Assembly: GCA_023267315.1 (NCBI GenBank)
Contig: JAHFNN010000014.1
Coordinates: 1-15,403 of the forward strand
DNA from: Candidatus Nomurabacteria bacterium
GTDB taxonomy: Bacteria; Patescibacteriota; Minisyncoccia; Phycocordibacterales; UBA9973
Length of the DNA stretch: 15,403 nucleotides
Direction: 5' to 3'
Below are positions 1 through 8,858 of this stretch, one piece after another. The translations under genes were made by a program, and so were the position numbers. The notes below the pieces were generated by a model. The model made no database searches. It worked only from the letters and a program-made list of their open reading frames with translations, and was not told where the DNA came from. Numbering within the stretch: the stretch's first letter is position 1; each line of letters starts with the position of its first letter.

Positions 1-1
1 G

Positions 2-76
2 TGGAGGAGTCATTTGATAACACGCAAACTTCCAATTGGAACAAAATTCTTGGTTATCGAATATAAAAATAACTGA
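2..76 (+). CDS. C-terminal tail of an unidentified + strand gene (partial)
   Basis: Two forward frames are open from the left edge. One ends at a TAA at 64-66 and the other at a TGA at 74-76. The second reads ...RKLPIGTKFLVIEYKNN and looks slightly more protein-like, so I give its coordinates, but the choice is uncertain. A real gene ending here is supported mainly by context: the next gene is convergent, and a hairpin with U-tracts in both directions (95-127) sits between them, as expected between two converging genes. The fragment is too short to name a family. Confidence 0.35.
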   Translation, partial: WRSHLITRKLPIGTKFLVIEYKNN

Positions 77-94
77 GAATCAAAAGCAAAAAAA

Positions 95-127
95 TAAACC
101 TCTTAAGTCGTTGACTTAGGAGGTTTA
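95..127. terminator. Bidirectional intrinsic terminator between convergent genes
   Basis: The arms 95-109 and 113-127 pair over 15 bp with one G-U and a GTT loop. A T-run follows on the + side (129-133), and an A-run precedes it (88-94), which becomes a U-tract on the minus transcript. The stop codon of the pseudouridine synthase lies inside the stem (125-127). It can end both the + strand gene at the left edge and the minus-strand operon. Confidence 0.85.
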
Positions 128-835
128 CTTTTTGAGCCCGATTGATTTAAGGAATTCTTCTTCCTCACTTTTTGAGAGTTGTCGTGATTCGTTCTCCTTA
201 ATTGTACCCAAGGTGATATTCATAATGCGAATTCGTTTCAAATCTTTGACATGATATCCGAAAGCTTCGCACATTCTTCGAATCTGTCGATTCTTACCCT
301 CGGTAAGGGTAATAGAAAATGAATCCTTACTTAATCGTTTTAGTTTTGCTGGTTTTGTTTTATAGTCATCGATCGTGATACCATTACCCATTTTTTCCAG
401 AAAGTTTTCTTTGTACGGTGCGTCTATTTTTACCGCATATTCTTTTTCATGATCATGAGAAGGGGAAAGGAGACGATCTGTCACACGTCCGTCGTTGGTC
501 ATAATAATAAGTCCGTGTGAGTCCTTATCGAGTCTTCCGACGGGGAATACTCCCTTTGGGAATTTTGCTGATTTGATGATTTCTTTTTCTCCCTTAGTAG
601 GAGTCGTAGTCACGATGCCAATAGGTTTGTTATATGCAAAATAGAGAAATGATTGGTCAAATTTTTTTACGGTCACTGTATCAGTATCGTTCACGATATC
701 TCCTAATACGGCCTTCTTGCCATTTAAAAGAACCAATCCCTTTTGTATCAGGGTATCAGCGCCTTTTCTTGTGGAGTATCCTTTATCTTTCAGATATTTG
801 TTGATTCTTGTTCCGGTCTTGTCTCTTGGGTTCAT
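125..835 (-). CDS. rluF: RluF-type 23S rRNA pseudouridine synthase
   Basis: This 236-aa protein belongs to the RsuA/RluB/RluE/RluF family, which isomerises uridine to pseudouridine in rRNA. An S4 RNA-binding domain spans about residues 9-57. The catalytic motif GRLDKDSHGL is at 100-109, with Asp103 the expected nucleophile. DHEKEY (128-133), NRQIRRMCEAFGY (182-194) and KRIRIMN (200-206) follow; from memory these resemble E. coli RluF (23S position 2604) more closely than RluB or RsuA. The length is close to the family norm without the extra C-terminal tail. It starts 14 nt after the MFS stop codon and is the last gene of the minus-strand operon. No Shine-Dalgarno sequence precedes the ATG. 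The family call is secure; the exact target nucleotide is inferred from similarity. Confidence 0.85.
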   Translation of the reverse strand: MNPRDKTGTRINKYLKDKGYSTRKGADTLIQKGLVLLNGKKAVLGDIVNDTDTVTVKKFDQSFLYFAYNKPIGIVTTTPTKGEKEIIKSAKFPKGVFPVGRLDKDSHGLIIMTNDGRVTDRLLSPSHDHEKEYAVKIDAPYKENFLEKMGNGITIDDYKTKPAKLKRLSKDSFSITLTEGKNRQIRRMCEAFGYHVKDLKRIRIMNITLGTIKENESRQLSKSEEEEFLKSIGLKK

Positions 836-849
836 AGTGTATGGATTCT

Positions 850-2007
850 TTAATTCGTATCTTTAAGCGATAATCCAAAATATAACCCACAAATGACCAC
901 AATGCCAAGTACGACAAAAAGATAATTGAAAGGGATGGATAAGAGGAGAATTGTTGCGATTATTGGAGAAATGATAAATGCAGCAGGGGTGGTGTCTCGA
1001 AAGATTGAAAGAATGTCTGCATTCGCATCAGTTATTTTCTTAAAGAAGTATATTTCGCTCATTATTTCGACGATTGCAGCACCAACACGGGTCATAAAGA
1101 GAACAAATATCCATGTTAGTAAATCATTAGTATGAATGAATCCTATACTGATAGTTGCAACTGCCATAATAACTAGTCCGATATTTAAAAACTCCTTTTC
1201 ACCCCATTTGTCAGCGACTTTTCCCAATGGAATATCGAGTATAACAAATGCGGAAAGCATAATAGTAAACATGATACCAATCGTTTCCCAATCAAAGCCG
1301 ATAACATTATGCAGATATATAGGCATGTAGATGATCATCCAGGCGTAGAAAAATTGAAGTATGAAATATACGGCGGTAACCGAGAAAATACTATGATTAT
1401 GCATTTCGTATCTCCATGTTTTTTCAAATGGGGGATGGAAGTACTTTCGGTCTTTGAAATGTCGCAGGTTGAATATCACCATGAAGAAAATGAGAAATGC
1501 GTACATGAGTGATGCACCATAGACAAACGGATAGCCATAATTGCGGATGATCACACCAGCACAGATTGGTGCGATGAACCATGCTGCATTTCCGATTGTG
1601 AGATAAATTCCTCTGATTTTCCCGAGCACATCTTTCTTTGAATAATGTTCAACAAAAATATCAAAACAATAAATCAAACAATTATTCGTCATCAGATAGA
1701 TAATAAAACAGACGGAGACAAGTACCGCGTTCTCTGCCGTCGCAAGCCCGATCAATGAAAACATATTGAGTATGAGAAATACGAGTGTTGATTTTCTATT
1801 ACCAATTGCATTCAGAAGACGGGGTGTGTGTGTCAGACAGATAAGTGTAACGATAGATCCAAGTGCGTATAGTAGCCCGACGTATTGCGCGGAAATTATA
1901 TTGCTTAGGAATGTTGAATTTGTATACGCAGTAAATGCGAGTGAGAGGCCAAAAATAAAACTAATCAAATACATACCTCCCAATGCGTGTCCGTTGCGAG
2001 ATTTCAT
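850..2007 (-). CDS. Major facilitator superfamily transporter
   Basis: This 385-aa polytopic membrane protein has about 12 strongly hydrophobic segments spread along its length. A charged, aromatic-rich cytoplasmic loop (about residues 182-205) divides two six-helix halves. The cytoplasmic motif DIPLGKVADKWGEKEF (258-273) matches the G-x-L-a-D-r-x-G-r loop after TM2 of each MFS half. No substrate is evident; sugar, drug or metabolite export are all possible. It lies 29 nt after RNase J and 14 nt before rluF. A TATAAT box (2017-2022, minus strand) sits 9 nt before the ATG, inside the intergenic gap, so it may also have its own very short-leader or leaderless transcript. No Shine-Dalgarno is visible. 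Confidence 0.85.
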   Translation of the reverse strand: MKSRNGHALGGMYLISFIFGLSLAFTAYTNSTFLSNIISAQYVGLLYALGSIVTLICLTHTPRLLNAIGNRKSTLVFLILNMFSLIGLATAENAVLVSVCFIIYLMTNNCLIYCFDIFVEHYSKKDVLGKIRGIYLTIGNAAWFIAPICAGVIIRNYGYPFVYGASLMYAFLIFFMVIFNLRHFKDRKYFHPPFEKTWRYEMHNHSIFSVTAVYFILQFFYAWMIIYMPIYLHNVIGFDWETIGIMFTIMLSAFVILDIPLGKVADKWGEKEFLNIGLVIMAVATISIGFIHTNDLLTWIFVLFMTRVGAAIVEIMSEIYFFKKITDANADILSIFRDTTPAAFIISPIIATILLLSIPFNYLFVVLGIVVICGLYFGLSLKDTN

Positions 2008-2016
2008 ACGTATTTT

Positions 2017-2022
2017 ATTATA
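2017..2022 (-). promoter_or_regulatory. Internal -10 box before the MFS gene
   Basis: The minus strand reads TATAAT, then AAAATACGT, then the ATG of the MFS gene. The -35 side is weak. If used, the start site would fall within a few nucleotides of the start codon, giving a nearly leaderless message separate from the upstream RNase J transcript. Confidence 0.45.
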
Positions 2023-2036
2023 CTCTATTTTTTATT

Positions 2037-3977
2037 CTAAATAGAAAGTAAGACGGGGATAACGAGTGGTCGTTTACCTGTTTTTTGAAATAGGAATTTC
2101 GAAACAGTATCACCGAGTGCTCCTTTGATGTAATCGAAGTTGATCGGGTTCATTCCACGTGTTGAATCTTCAACAGTTTTTTTGATAAGGAGTCGCGTCT
2201 GATGTAAGAGTTCTTGGTTTTCTTTAAGATATAAGAATCCGCGAGAAATAAGATCAGGAGATTTTTTTAGTTTACCTGTTTTTAAATCAACCGTTGCAAT
2301 CACTACAAACATTCCTTCTTGTGCGAGCATCTGTCGGTCACGAATGACAACATTTTGTTCGTCACCAACAGTAAATCCGTCGACGATCATCGGTGCCGAA
2401 GGAGCTTTCTCTTTAAGAACGCTGATTTTTGTTCCGTGATCTATTTCAATAATACTTCCGTTATCTGGTACGACAATGTGATCTTCAGGCATACCCACAG
2501 AAAGCGCGAGTCGTTTATGTGACTGGAGCATGTAGTGGTGTCCATGAATTGGAATGAAGAAATTTGGGTGGGTTTTTTGATGGAGCCAACGAATATCTTC
2601 TTTATTGCCGTGACCTGTTGCGTGAATGTAGTCTTCACCGGCAGTACGGTAGGTGATGATGTTCACTCCCTGACGAGCAAGTCCATCTTTCATTCTTGCT
2701 ACAGCAATTTCATTTCCCGGCACGATAGATGCGGAAAGAATAATCGTGTCTCCTTTTTTGAGGGTGAATTTTCGATGTGTTTTTGTTGCGGCACGATTGA
2801 GTGCTGCAAATTCTTCACCTTGTGCGCCCGTCATCAAAATGATAACGCGATCCGGTGGATATTTGTCTGCATCTTCAATTGGAATGATTGTTCCTTTCTT
2901 TGGTGAAAGGAGTCCTGCTTCTTCTGCCACCGCGATGTTTGTCGACATTGAGCGTCCGTCGATCGCTACTTTCTTATTGAATGCTTCTGCAATCTCAATA
3001 ATTTTCATGAGACGCGTGATGTGTGAAGCGAATGCTGCAATGATAATGCGGCCGCCTTTATTATCACGGATCAAACGCTCAAGTCCTTGGTGTACGCGTA
3101 CTTCAGGAAGTGCGAATCCTTCGTTCTCGATGTTGGTCGAGTCAGTCATCAAAAGGAGGACTTTTGCATCATCAAAAATAGAATACTCTTCCTCTTCTTC
3201 TTGAGATACAACACCATCGATTTGATCAAGCTTGTAGTCTCCAGGGTTTACAATCCAGCCATACGGAGTCTCGATAATGATACCCATTGAATCCGGAATC
3301 GTGTGAGTCACTCCAAAGAATCTGATTTTTAAATTTCCTGCAGTAATGACTTCATCTCGTTCAACAATGTGCGCATTGAGTGGCGGAAGGTGAGGGAATT
3401 CTGCCTGACGCTTTTTCATAAGAAGCACAGAAAGTTGGCGTGAGTACACAGGAGGATTGCCAATACGTGAGAGTACGAGCGGAACACCACCAATGTGGTC
3501 TAAGTGTCCGTGTGTGATGAAGAGTGCGCGAATTTTATCTTTGCGTTCTTCGAGATAGGTTGTGTTCGGAATAATGTAGTCGACTCCTGGTGTGTCATCA
3601 TTCGCAAATTGCATACCAGCATCAATGATGATGATATCGTTGCCGATTTCGATTGCGGTCATGTTCTTACCGATTTCTTCAACTCCACCGAGTGGAATGA
3701 TGCGTACAACGCCTTCTGCTGGAGGCATAATCTTCATCGTGCGCTTTGGTCCTTCTTTTTTCTTCATATCCTGTGGAGGATGTGAGGGGGTACGGTGTTT
3801 TGAGCCAAACTTACTGTATTGAAAACTCCCTGAATGTCGGGTTGTTCTTTTTTGAGGATGAGTGGTGTGAGATGGATGTGCTGGATGCGCTCCAGGTCGA
3901 GGCTTTTCTTCTTCCGGTTTTTTTCGCAGTGGGTGCGGCCTGGCTGCGGGAATATTTTTTACTTCTTTTTTAATCAT
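2037..3977 (-). CDS. rnj: Ribonuclease J (metallo-beta-lactamase/beta-CASP exo/endonuclease)
   Basis: RNase J degrades and matures mRNA and rRNA in bacteria that lack RNase E. This 646-aa protein carries the metal-binding motif HGHLDHIGG (156-164), THTIPDS (224-230), NPGDY (244-248), TDSTN (278-282), a beta-CASP domain over about 280-450, ATGHGNKED (453-461) and PIHGHHYML (476-484), followed by the C-terminal domain. The usual form is about 550 residues. The excess is an N-terminal extension of about 85 residues, rich in Pro, His, Lys and Arg and probably disordered, before the conserved core that starts near VRIIPLGGVEEIGKN (91-105). At 476-484 family members commonly have HGE after the conserved His; here it is HGH. 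The ATG used opens the full extension; an internal ATG (residue 71 or 81) would give a core-length protein. No Shine-Dalgarno is visible at either end. Confidence 0.93.
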   Translation of the reverse strand: MIKKEVKNIPAARPHPLRKKPEEEKPRPGAHPAHPSHTTHPQKRTTRHSGSFQYSKFGSKHRTPSHPPQDMKKKEGPKRTMKIMPPAEGVVRIIPLGGVEEIGKNMTAIEIGNDIIIIDAGMQFANDDTPGVDYIIPNTTYLEERKDKIRALFITHGHLDHIGGVPLVLSRIGNPPVYSRQLSVLLMKKRQAEFPHLPPLNAHIVERDEVITAGNLKIRFFGVTHTIPDSMGIIIETPYGWIVNPGDYKLDQIDGVVSQEEEEEYSIFDDAKVLLLMTDSTNIENEGFALPEVRVHQGLERLIRDNKGGRIIIAAFASHITRLMKIIEIAEAFNKKVAIDGRSMSTNIAVAEEAGLLSPKKGTIIPIEDADKYPPDRVIILMTGAQGEEFAALNRAATKTHRKFTLKKGDTIILSASIVPGNEIAVARMKDGLARQGVNIITYRTAGEDYIHATGHGNKEDIRWLHQKTHPNFFIPIHGHHYMLQSHKRLALSVGMPEDHIVVPDNGSIIEIDHGTKISVLKEKAPSAPMIVDGFTVGDEQNVVIRDRQMLAQEGMFVVIATVDLKTGKLKKSPDLISRGFLYLKENQELLHQTRLLIKKTVEDSTRGMNPINFDYIKGALGDTVSKFLFQKTGKRPLVIPVLLSI

Positions 3978-4034
3978 ATGTTTTTACTTACTGCGTACCG
4001 GTATGTTGGTATGCGATTTTTAATAATATAGTTA

Positions 4035-5822
4035 CTAATTAATAATTTTTGTTTTTTCGGCAAACCATTTCCAAACATGGTCTTTCTCCATGTACCAATT
4101 TACAATTCCAGAAAAACGATCTGAGGCGATAGAGACGTGCGTGATGGCCATATTTTCAACGCCACGATCTGTCGCATAGATAAACTCTGGTGAATAAATA
4201 AATACTGCTGGGGTATCATTTTTCAAAATCGTTTCAAACTGAGTGTACTTACTGTTTCTGGTGTCTTCGTCTATTGCACCAAGTGCATCGGCGAGTAGTT
4301 TGTCTGCTTTTGGGTTTGCGTACAGCGCGATGTTTAGTCCAGGGTCTTTAATCTGCGATGAATGCCAAAAAGCAAATAAATCTGATTCATGGTTCACGAT
4401 TTCTCCGAAAAAGAGAGCATCATATTTTCGTGGACGAATGACATTTTGGTTTAAATCACCAATACTCAAAACACTTACATCAACATGAGCCCCAATTTTT
4501 TCTAGATCTTCTTTGATAAGAAGTGTTGCGTTCTTGAGTTCAGGAGTATCTCCAGTTGCGATCGAAAATGAGAGTTGTACATTTTCCTTTTTCCCTTTAC
4601 TGCCGATAATTGTCTTTTTAAGAATACCATCAGTGCCTGCCTTCCATCCATCTGTGATAAGGATATTCTTCGCATCCTCAGATGAACTCTGTAGTGGGGT
4701 GGTATCGTTACCATCTGAACTTGAGATGTTATTACCAATCATTCCGACTGGGATTGGACTATCGATAGGAACACCATAACCTGAGAGCACTGTCTGTACG
4801 ATTCTATTGCGGTCAATTGCTAAATTGAATGCCTTGATAACATTTTTATCGGTGAAAACATGTGATTCGTTTTGATTGAAAAATAATCCAAATATTCGAG
4901 GAAGTACTGTCGTTTGTATATTGTATCCTTGTTTCTTTAATTCGGTGGCGATTTCTGGTGTTATCGAGCTTATTTGAGTTACTTCTCCGCTTTTAAAACC
5001 TGAAACGAGGTCATTTTCATTTGCATAGACACGAATACCCAATGTTTGTATATATGGTTTGCCGAAAATATATTTATTAAAATTTGAAAGTTTAAAATAG
5101 CGCGGGATACCAGAGCTTTTAGTGACGCTTGCTATCTTGTATGGTCCTGAACCAATTGCATTAGTGTTGAAATCACTAAAAGAAAATTCATCTGATGGAA
5201 CATTTTTCCAAATATGTGATGGCAGGATGCCGATTGTCGCATTTTCTAGAAAGGTTGCGTATGGTTGTTTTAATGTAAACTGCACTGTCTTCTCATCAAG
5301 TGCGGTCACATCAACTCCTTGCCAGTTTACTCCACGGGGACTTTTGATAACAGGATCTTTTGCCTTGTTAATAGTGAAAACCACATCAAACGCAGTAACA
5401 CGACTATTGTCGTGGAAAAAGATGTCATCTTTCAGTGTGAATGTATAGGTGAGCAGGTCTTTTGAGATGTCGTAATGATCTGCGAGGTCGGGAACTACTT
5501 CACCTGAAGGCATTTTTTTCATAAGTCCTGAATATACGAGCGTCGTCAGATCGCGATCTGCGTCTGATATTGCAAGCACTGGATTAATAAAACGGGGAGT
5601 GCCAATAATTCCTTCATTTAAAGTACCTCCTTCAGTTGGAACGGTCACCAAAAAATAATTGTTCAGATGATTAACAATAAGGAGTGCTGATATTGTGAGA
5701 ACAGTAAATAACGCTGAAACAATAACCCATTCTTTTAATGAGAATGAGTGGACGGCGGTCTGCAATTCTTGTTTCTTTGGAAATGAAATGTTCCGAATAA
5801 AACGGAAAAATGTATTCATCAC
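4035..5822 (-). CDS. Membrane-anchored family-5 extracellular solute-binding protein (OppA/DppA-like)
   Basis: This 595-aa protein belongs to the SBP_bac_5 family, which binds peptides or related solutes outside the membrane. The N-terminus is cytoplasmic and basic (1-30), followed by one hydrophobic segment (about 32-52). There is no lipobox Cys, so the protein is held by an uncleaved transmembrane anchor. The core opens with GGTLNEGIIGTPRFINPVL (65-83), a typical start of these proteins, then LVYSGLMKK (95-103) and PDLADHYDIS (111-120). No permease or ATPase gene lies nearby, so partners must be elsewhere, or the protein works alone. Two start codons are adjacent, GTG (5822) and ATG (5819). 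The start sits in one arm of a 14-bp inverted repeat. RNase J begins 57 nt downstream. The family call is firm; peptide as the substrate is an inference. Confidence 0.88.
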   Translation of the reverse strand: MMNTFFRFIRNISFPKKQELQTAVHSFSLKEWVIVSALFTVLTISALLIVNHLNNYFLVTVPTEGGTLNEGIIGTPRFINPVLAISDADRDLTTLVYSGLMKKMPSGEVVPDLADHYDISKDLLTYTFTLKDDIFFHDNSRVTAFDVVFTINKAKDPVIKSPRGVNWQGVDVTALDEKTVQFTLKQPYATFLENATIGILPSHIWKNVPSDEFSFSDFNTNAIGSGPYKIASVTKSSGIPRYFKLSNFNKYIFGKPYIQTLGIRVYANENDLVSGFKSGEVTQISSITPEIATELKKQGYNIQTTVLPRIFGLFFNQNESHVFTDKNVIKAFNLAIDRNRIVQTVLSGYGVPIDSPIPVGMIGNNISSSDGNDTTPLQSSSEDAKNILITDGWKAGTDGILKKTIIGSKGKKENVQLSFSIATGDTPELKNATLLIKEDLEKIGAHVDVSVLSIGDLNQNVIRPRKYDALFFGEIVNHESDLFAFWHSSQIKDPGLNIALYANPKADKLLADALGAIDEDTRNSKYTQFETILKNDTPAVFIYSPEFIYATDRGVENMAITHVSIASDRFSGIVNWYMEKDHVWKWFAEKTKIIN

Positions 5823-5928
5823 GTACGAAATTTACTTATTAATTAATAGATTCGAATAATATGATAGGGCTATCGTTCCTGTGTTCCGAATTTTTAGTAT
5901 ATGAATTGTACAAGATTTCGTACGTGAT
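5818..5928. repeat. 14-bp perfect inverted repeat around the solute-binding protein start
   Basis: Positions 5818-5831 read ATCACGTACGAAAT and 5915-5928 read its exact reverse complement ATTTCGTACGTGAT, with 83 nt between. The near arm overlaps the start codons at 5817-5822. The far arm covers the expected -35 position of a candidate minus-strand -10 box TATACT (5896-5901). Each arm contains a CGTACG palindrome, as in dimeric operator sites. It may act as paired operators on DNA or as a start-codon-sequestering stem in RNA. Confidence 0.6.
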
Positions 5929-5986
5929 TCATATTAAAAATGCGAGAGATACCTCTTTATTAGAAGAGTGTTATGAGCGAGAAGCT

Positions 5987-6220
5987 CTATTTTGCGAATA
6001 TTGCAAGCAATGCTGATGCAGCAAACAAGACCCCAACAACAATTGTGAGATAGAAAAGGAATTTTTCGAATCCGCGGCGAGTATGAAATCCTGCAGCACC
6101 GTCTCCGCCACCCAATGCGCCACCTACTCCTGAAGCTGATTGCTGAAGGAGGATCGCTACTATGAGGATTGCCGAGAGGACTATTTGTATAACAGGCAAT
6201 ATATGAGCTAACTTCGTCAT
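5987..6220 (-). CDS. secG: Preprotein translocase subunit SecG
   Basis: This 77-aa protein has the SecG layout: a first transmembrane helix (about residues 6-25) ending in LLQQSASG, a glycine-rich loop GVGGALGGGDGAAGF, the short basic segment HTRRGFEKFLF, and a second helix to the C-terminus. SecG assists SecYEG in protein export. I place the start at the ATG reading MTKLAHILPV (6220), because it yields the normal family length; the reading frame is open for another 55 codons upstream, but that extension is unlike SecG. No Shine-Dalgarno precedes it. It is transcribed away from the 16S gene, with a candidate promoter about 130 nt upstream. Confidence 0.9.
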   Translation of the reverse strand: MTKLAHILPVIQIVLSAILIVAILLQQSASGVGGALGGGDGAAGFHTRRGFEKFLFYLTIVVGVLFAASALLAIFAK

Positions 6221-6356
6221 GGGTATCACTTTAGCAGAAAACCTATTCAAAGGCAACTCGTAGATATCTCTTCGTGTATTCTCGTGATTAGCATGCTGTT
6301 TTTGTGGTATAGAGGTCCTTATTAATTCGCATGTTAAAAACCCATTTAAACCCTTT

Positions 6357-6385
6357 AAAATAAGGGTATTTACAATGGTTGACAA
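6357..6385 (-). promoter_or_regulatory. Candidate secG promoter sharing the 16S -35 region
   Basis: On the minus strand TTGTCA (6380-6385) and TATTTT (6357-6362) are separated by 17 nt. This -35 overlaps the TTGACA of the divergent 16S promoter within GGTTGACAAACC. The -10 is a modest match, so this is tentative. Confidence 0.4.
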
Positions 6386-6406
6386 ACCTTTTTCTATGAC
6401 TATAAT
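6379..6406 (+). promoter_or_regulatory. Strong sigma70-type promoter of the 16S rRNA unit
   Basis: A consensus TTGACA (6379-6384) and a consensus TATAAT (6401-6406) are separated by 16 nt, the best promoter in the window. Transcription should start near 6412-6414, about 240 nt before the mature 16S 5' end. An inverted repeat (ACCCTT and AAGGGT, 6350-6367) lies just upstream of the -35. Confidence 0.9.
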
Positions 6407-6412
6407 GGATTG

Positions 6413-6650
6413 GCGTCTATATAGAAGTATGTAGGCGATTTTATTTCATCAAGCGCAAGCGGGGTGGAATCGACGGGTAGCCTAGCTGCCCTTTATTCTT
6501 TGAAAAGCGAATAAGTACAAGAAGTAAAATAATCACAAAACTGGTTCCGATTCACATCGGGACCTGTGCAAGTCCAGAATTAAGTAATAAAAAAGTAATT
6601 TATCTGAGTAAAAAATGAAAAATACTATTTTTTGTTTTGTTTCGTTCTCT
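6413..6650 (+). other. Structured leader of the 16S rRNA transcript
   Basis: This stretch lies between the promoter and the mature 16S. It has no open frame of note and shows two clear hairpins: 6475-6481 with 6485-6491, and 6543-6551 with 6556-6564 (9 bp, TCAC loop). Its end, 6623-6649, forms one arm of the pre-16S processing stem. The segment around 6461-6477 contains GGAATCGACGGG, which resembles the 5' end of tmRNA, but no other tmRNA part is present. A separate small RNA or an antitermination leader is possible. Confidence 0.6.
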
Positions 6651-8193
<1,543 letters not shown>

Positions 8194-8340
8194 TGAAACC
8201 GTTTTCTTCAACTTCGGTTGAAGCGGACTTATTGAGTCGATATTTTGTGCCTCAATTGAGCACAAAATGGATTGGAGAATCTCAAAATCTTCTGACAGTT
8301 TGGAAAGACAAGCAAAAATGATTTGATTTTTATCAGATCG
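8194..8340 (+). other. 16S trailer with hairpins
   Basis: This non-coding stretch separates the mature 16S end from the trailer arm of the processing stem. It holds a UUCG-capped hairpin (8206-8212 with 8217-8223) and a second hairpin (8242-8249 with 8261-8268, with a self-complementary CTCAATTGAG inside). There is no tRNA and no credible gene. Confidence 0.7.
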
Positions 8341-8364
8341 GAGAACGAAACAAAACAAAGAATA

Positions 8365-8406
8365 GTACATGAAAAAACCACCGCGAAAGCGGTGGTTTTT
8401 TCGTAC
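8365..8406 (+). terminator. Strong intrinsic terminator of the 16S unit
   Basis: GAAAAAACCACCGC (8371-8384) pairs perfectly with 8389-8402 around a GAAA tetraloop. GTAC at 8365-8368 can add to the base with GTAC at 8403-8406. A six-T run ends the 3' arm. It directly follows the processing stem, so the 16S transcript ends without any 23S, 5S or tRNA. Confidence 0.92.
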
Positions 8407-8428
8407 ATCTTTTTAGTGTATGTATATG

Positions 8429-8437
8429 TGTTAAAAT
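8429..8437 (+). promoter_or_regulatory. Extended -10 promoter, leaderless start
   Basis: TGTTAAAAT (extended -10, box TAAAAT 8432-8437) ends 6 nt before the ATG at 8444, with no clear -35. Initiation about 7 nt downstream would begin at the A of the start codon. Confidence 0.55.
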
Positions 8438-8443
8438 AAAAAA

Positions 8444-8791
8444 ATGGAACCACGACAACATATAACAAAACAATACTATCGAAAAGCCGAAGAGGTTGAA
8501 CGACGTCTCCGAAAGGAAATAGAAGAAACACTTACTTTCTGTAAAGAAAGCAAACTCGGTTACACTCATTGGGTTGATACATTTTTCAATCCAGCAATCA
8601 ATGCTCTTGCGCCTCTTTCTAAAGAAGCATCTCCTATTCGTCGATTGAGTGATGCATGTATAAATTTGCAGGTGTTTGGTGGTATGGGTTCGTGGAGTGA
8701 TGAAGGTGGAGGTAATATTGATAGTCTCTATGCTGCCTATAAAGAAGCGAACAATCTTTACCAAGAAGCATGGGCTCAAGGTGTAAAATAG
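8444..8791 (+). CDS. Small hypothetical protein, 115 aa
   Basis: I do not recognise a family. The 115-aa product is soluble, with no signal peptide or membrane segment. Its N-terminal third is highly charged and probably helical (about residues 4-35, with KAEEVERRLRKEIEETL). A central aromatic patch (YTHWVDTFFNPAINAL, about 40-55) follows, then a Gly-rich turn (FGGMGSWSDEGGGN) and a helical C-terminus. It starts 38 nt after the 16S terminator and has its own extended -10 box exactly 6 nt upstream of the ATG, suggesting a leaderless message. The next gene is 67 nt away with its own promoter. The frame is long for the region and its composition is protein-like, so I believe it is real; function unknown. 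Confidence 0.75.
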   Translation: MEPRQHITKQYYRKAEEVERRLRKEIEETLTFCKESKLGYTHWVDTFFNPAINALAPLSKEASPIRRLSDACINLQVFGGMGSWSDEGGGNIDSLYAAYKEANNLYQEAWAQGVK

Positions 8792-8843
8792 TTTCGCTGT
8801 ATTTATCCACAATCAATATATATAGTTTCTTTTTTTTAAAAAA

Positions 8844-8852
8844 TGATATAAT
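8844..8852 (+). promoter_or_regulatory. Extended -10 promoter, leaderless start
   Basis: TGATATAAT is a perfect extended -10 (box TATAAT 8847-8852). It ends 6 nt before the ATG at 8859, so transcription should start at or within a nucleotide of the start codon. The spacing is identical to that before the gene at 8444. Confidence 0.7.
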
Positions 8853-8858
8853 TCAGGT

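Noticed and set aside
6459..6480. Weak resemblance to the T-box sequence (GGGTGGAATCGACG).
   Set aside because: There is no specifier stem, no competing terminator, and the downstream gene is rRNA, not an aminoacyl-tRNA or amino-acid gene.
6461..6600. Possible tmRNA (GGAATCGACGGG like the tmRNA 5' region; a GGTTCC...GGGACC stem like a T-arm).
   Set aside because: There is no tag reading frame, no acceptor-stem partner, only about 130 nt, and the supposed T-arm has a 4-nt loop. It fits better as a 16S leader hairpin.
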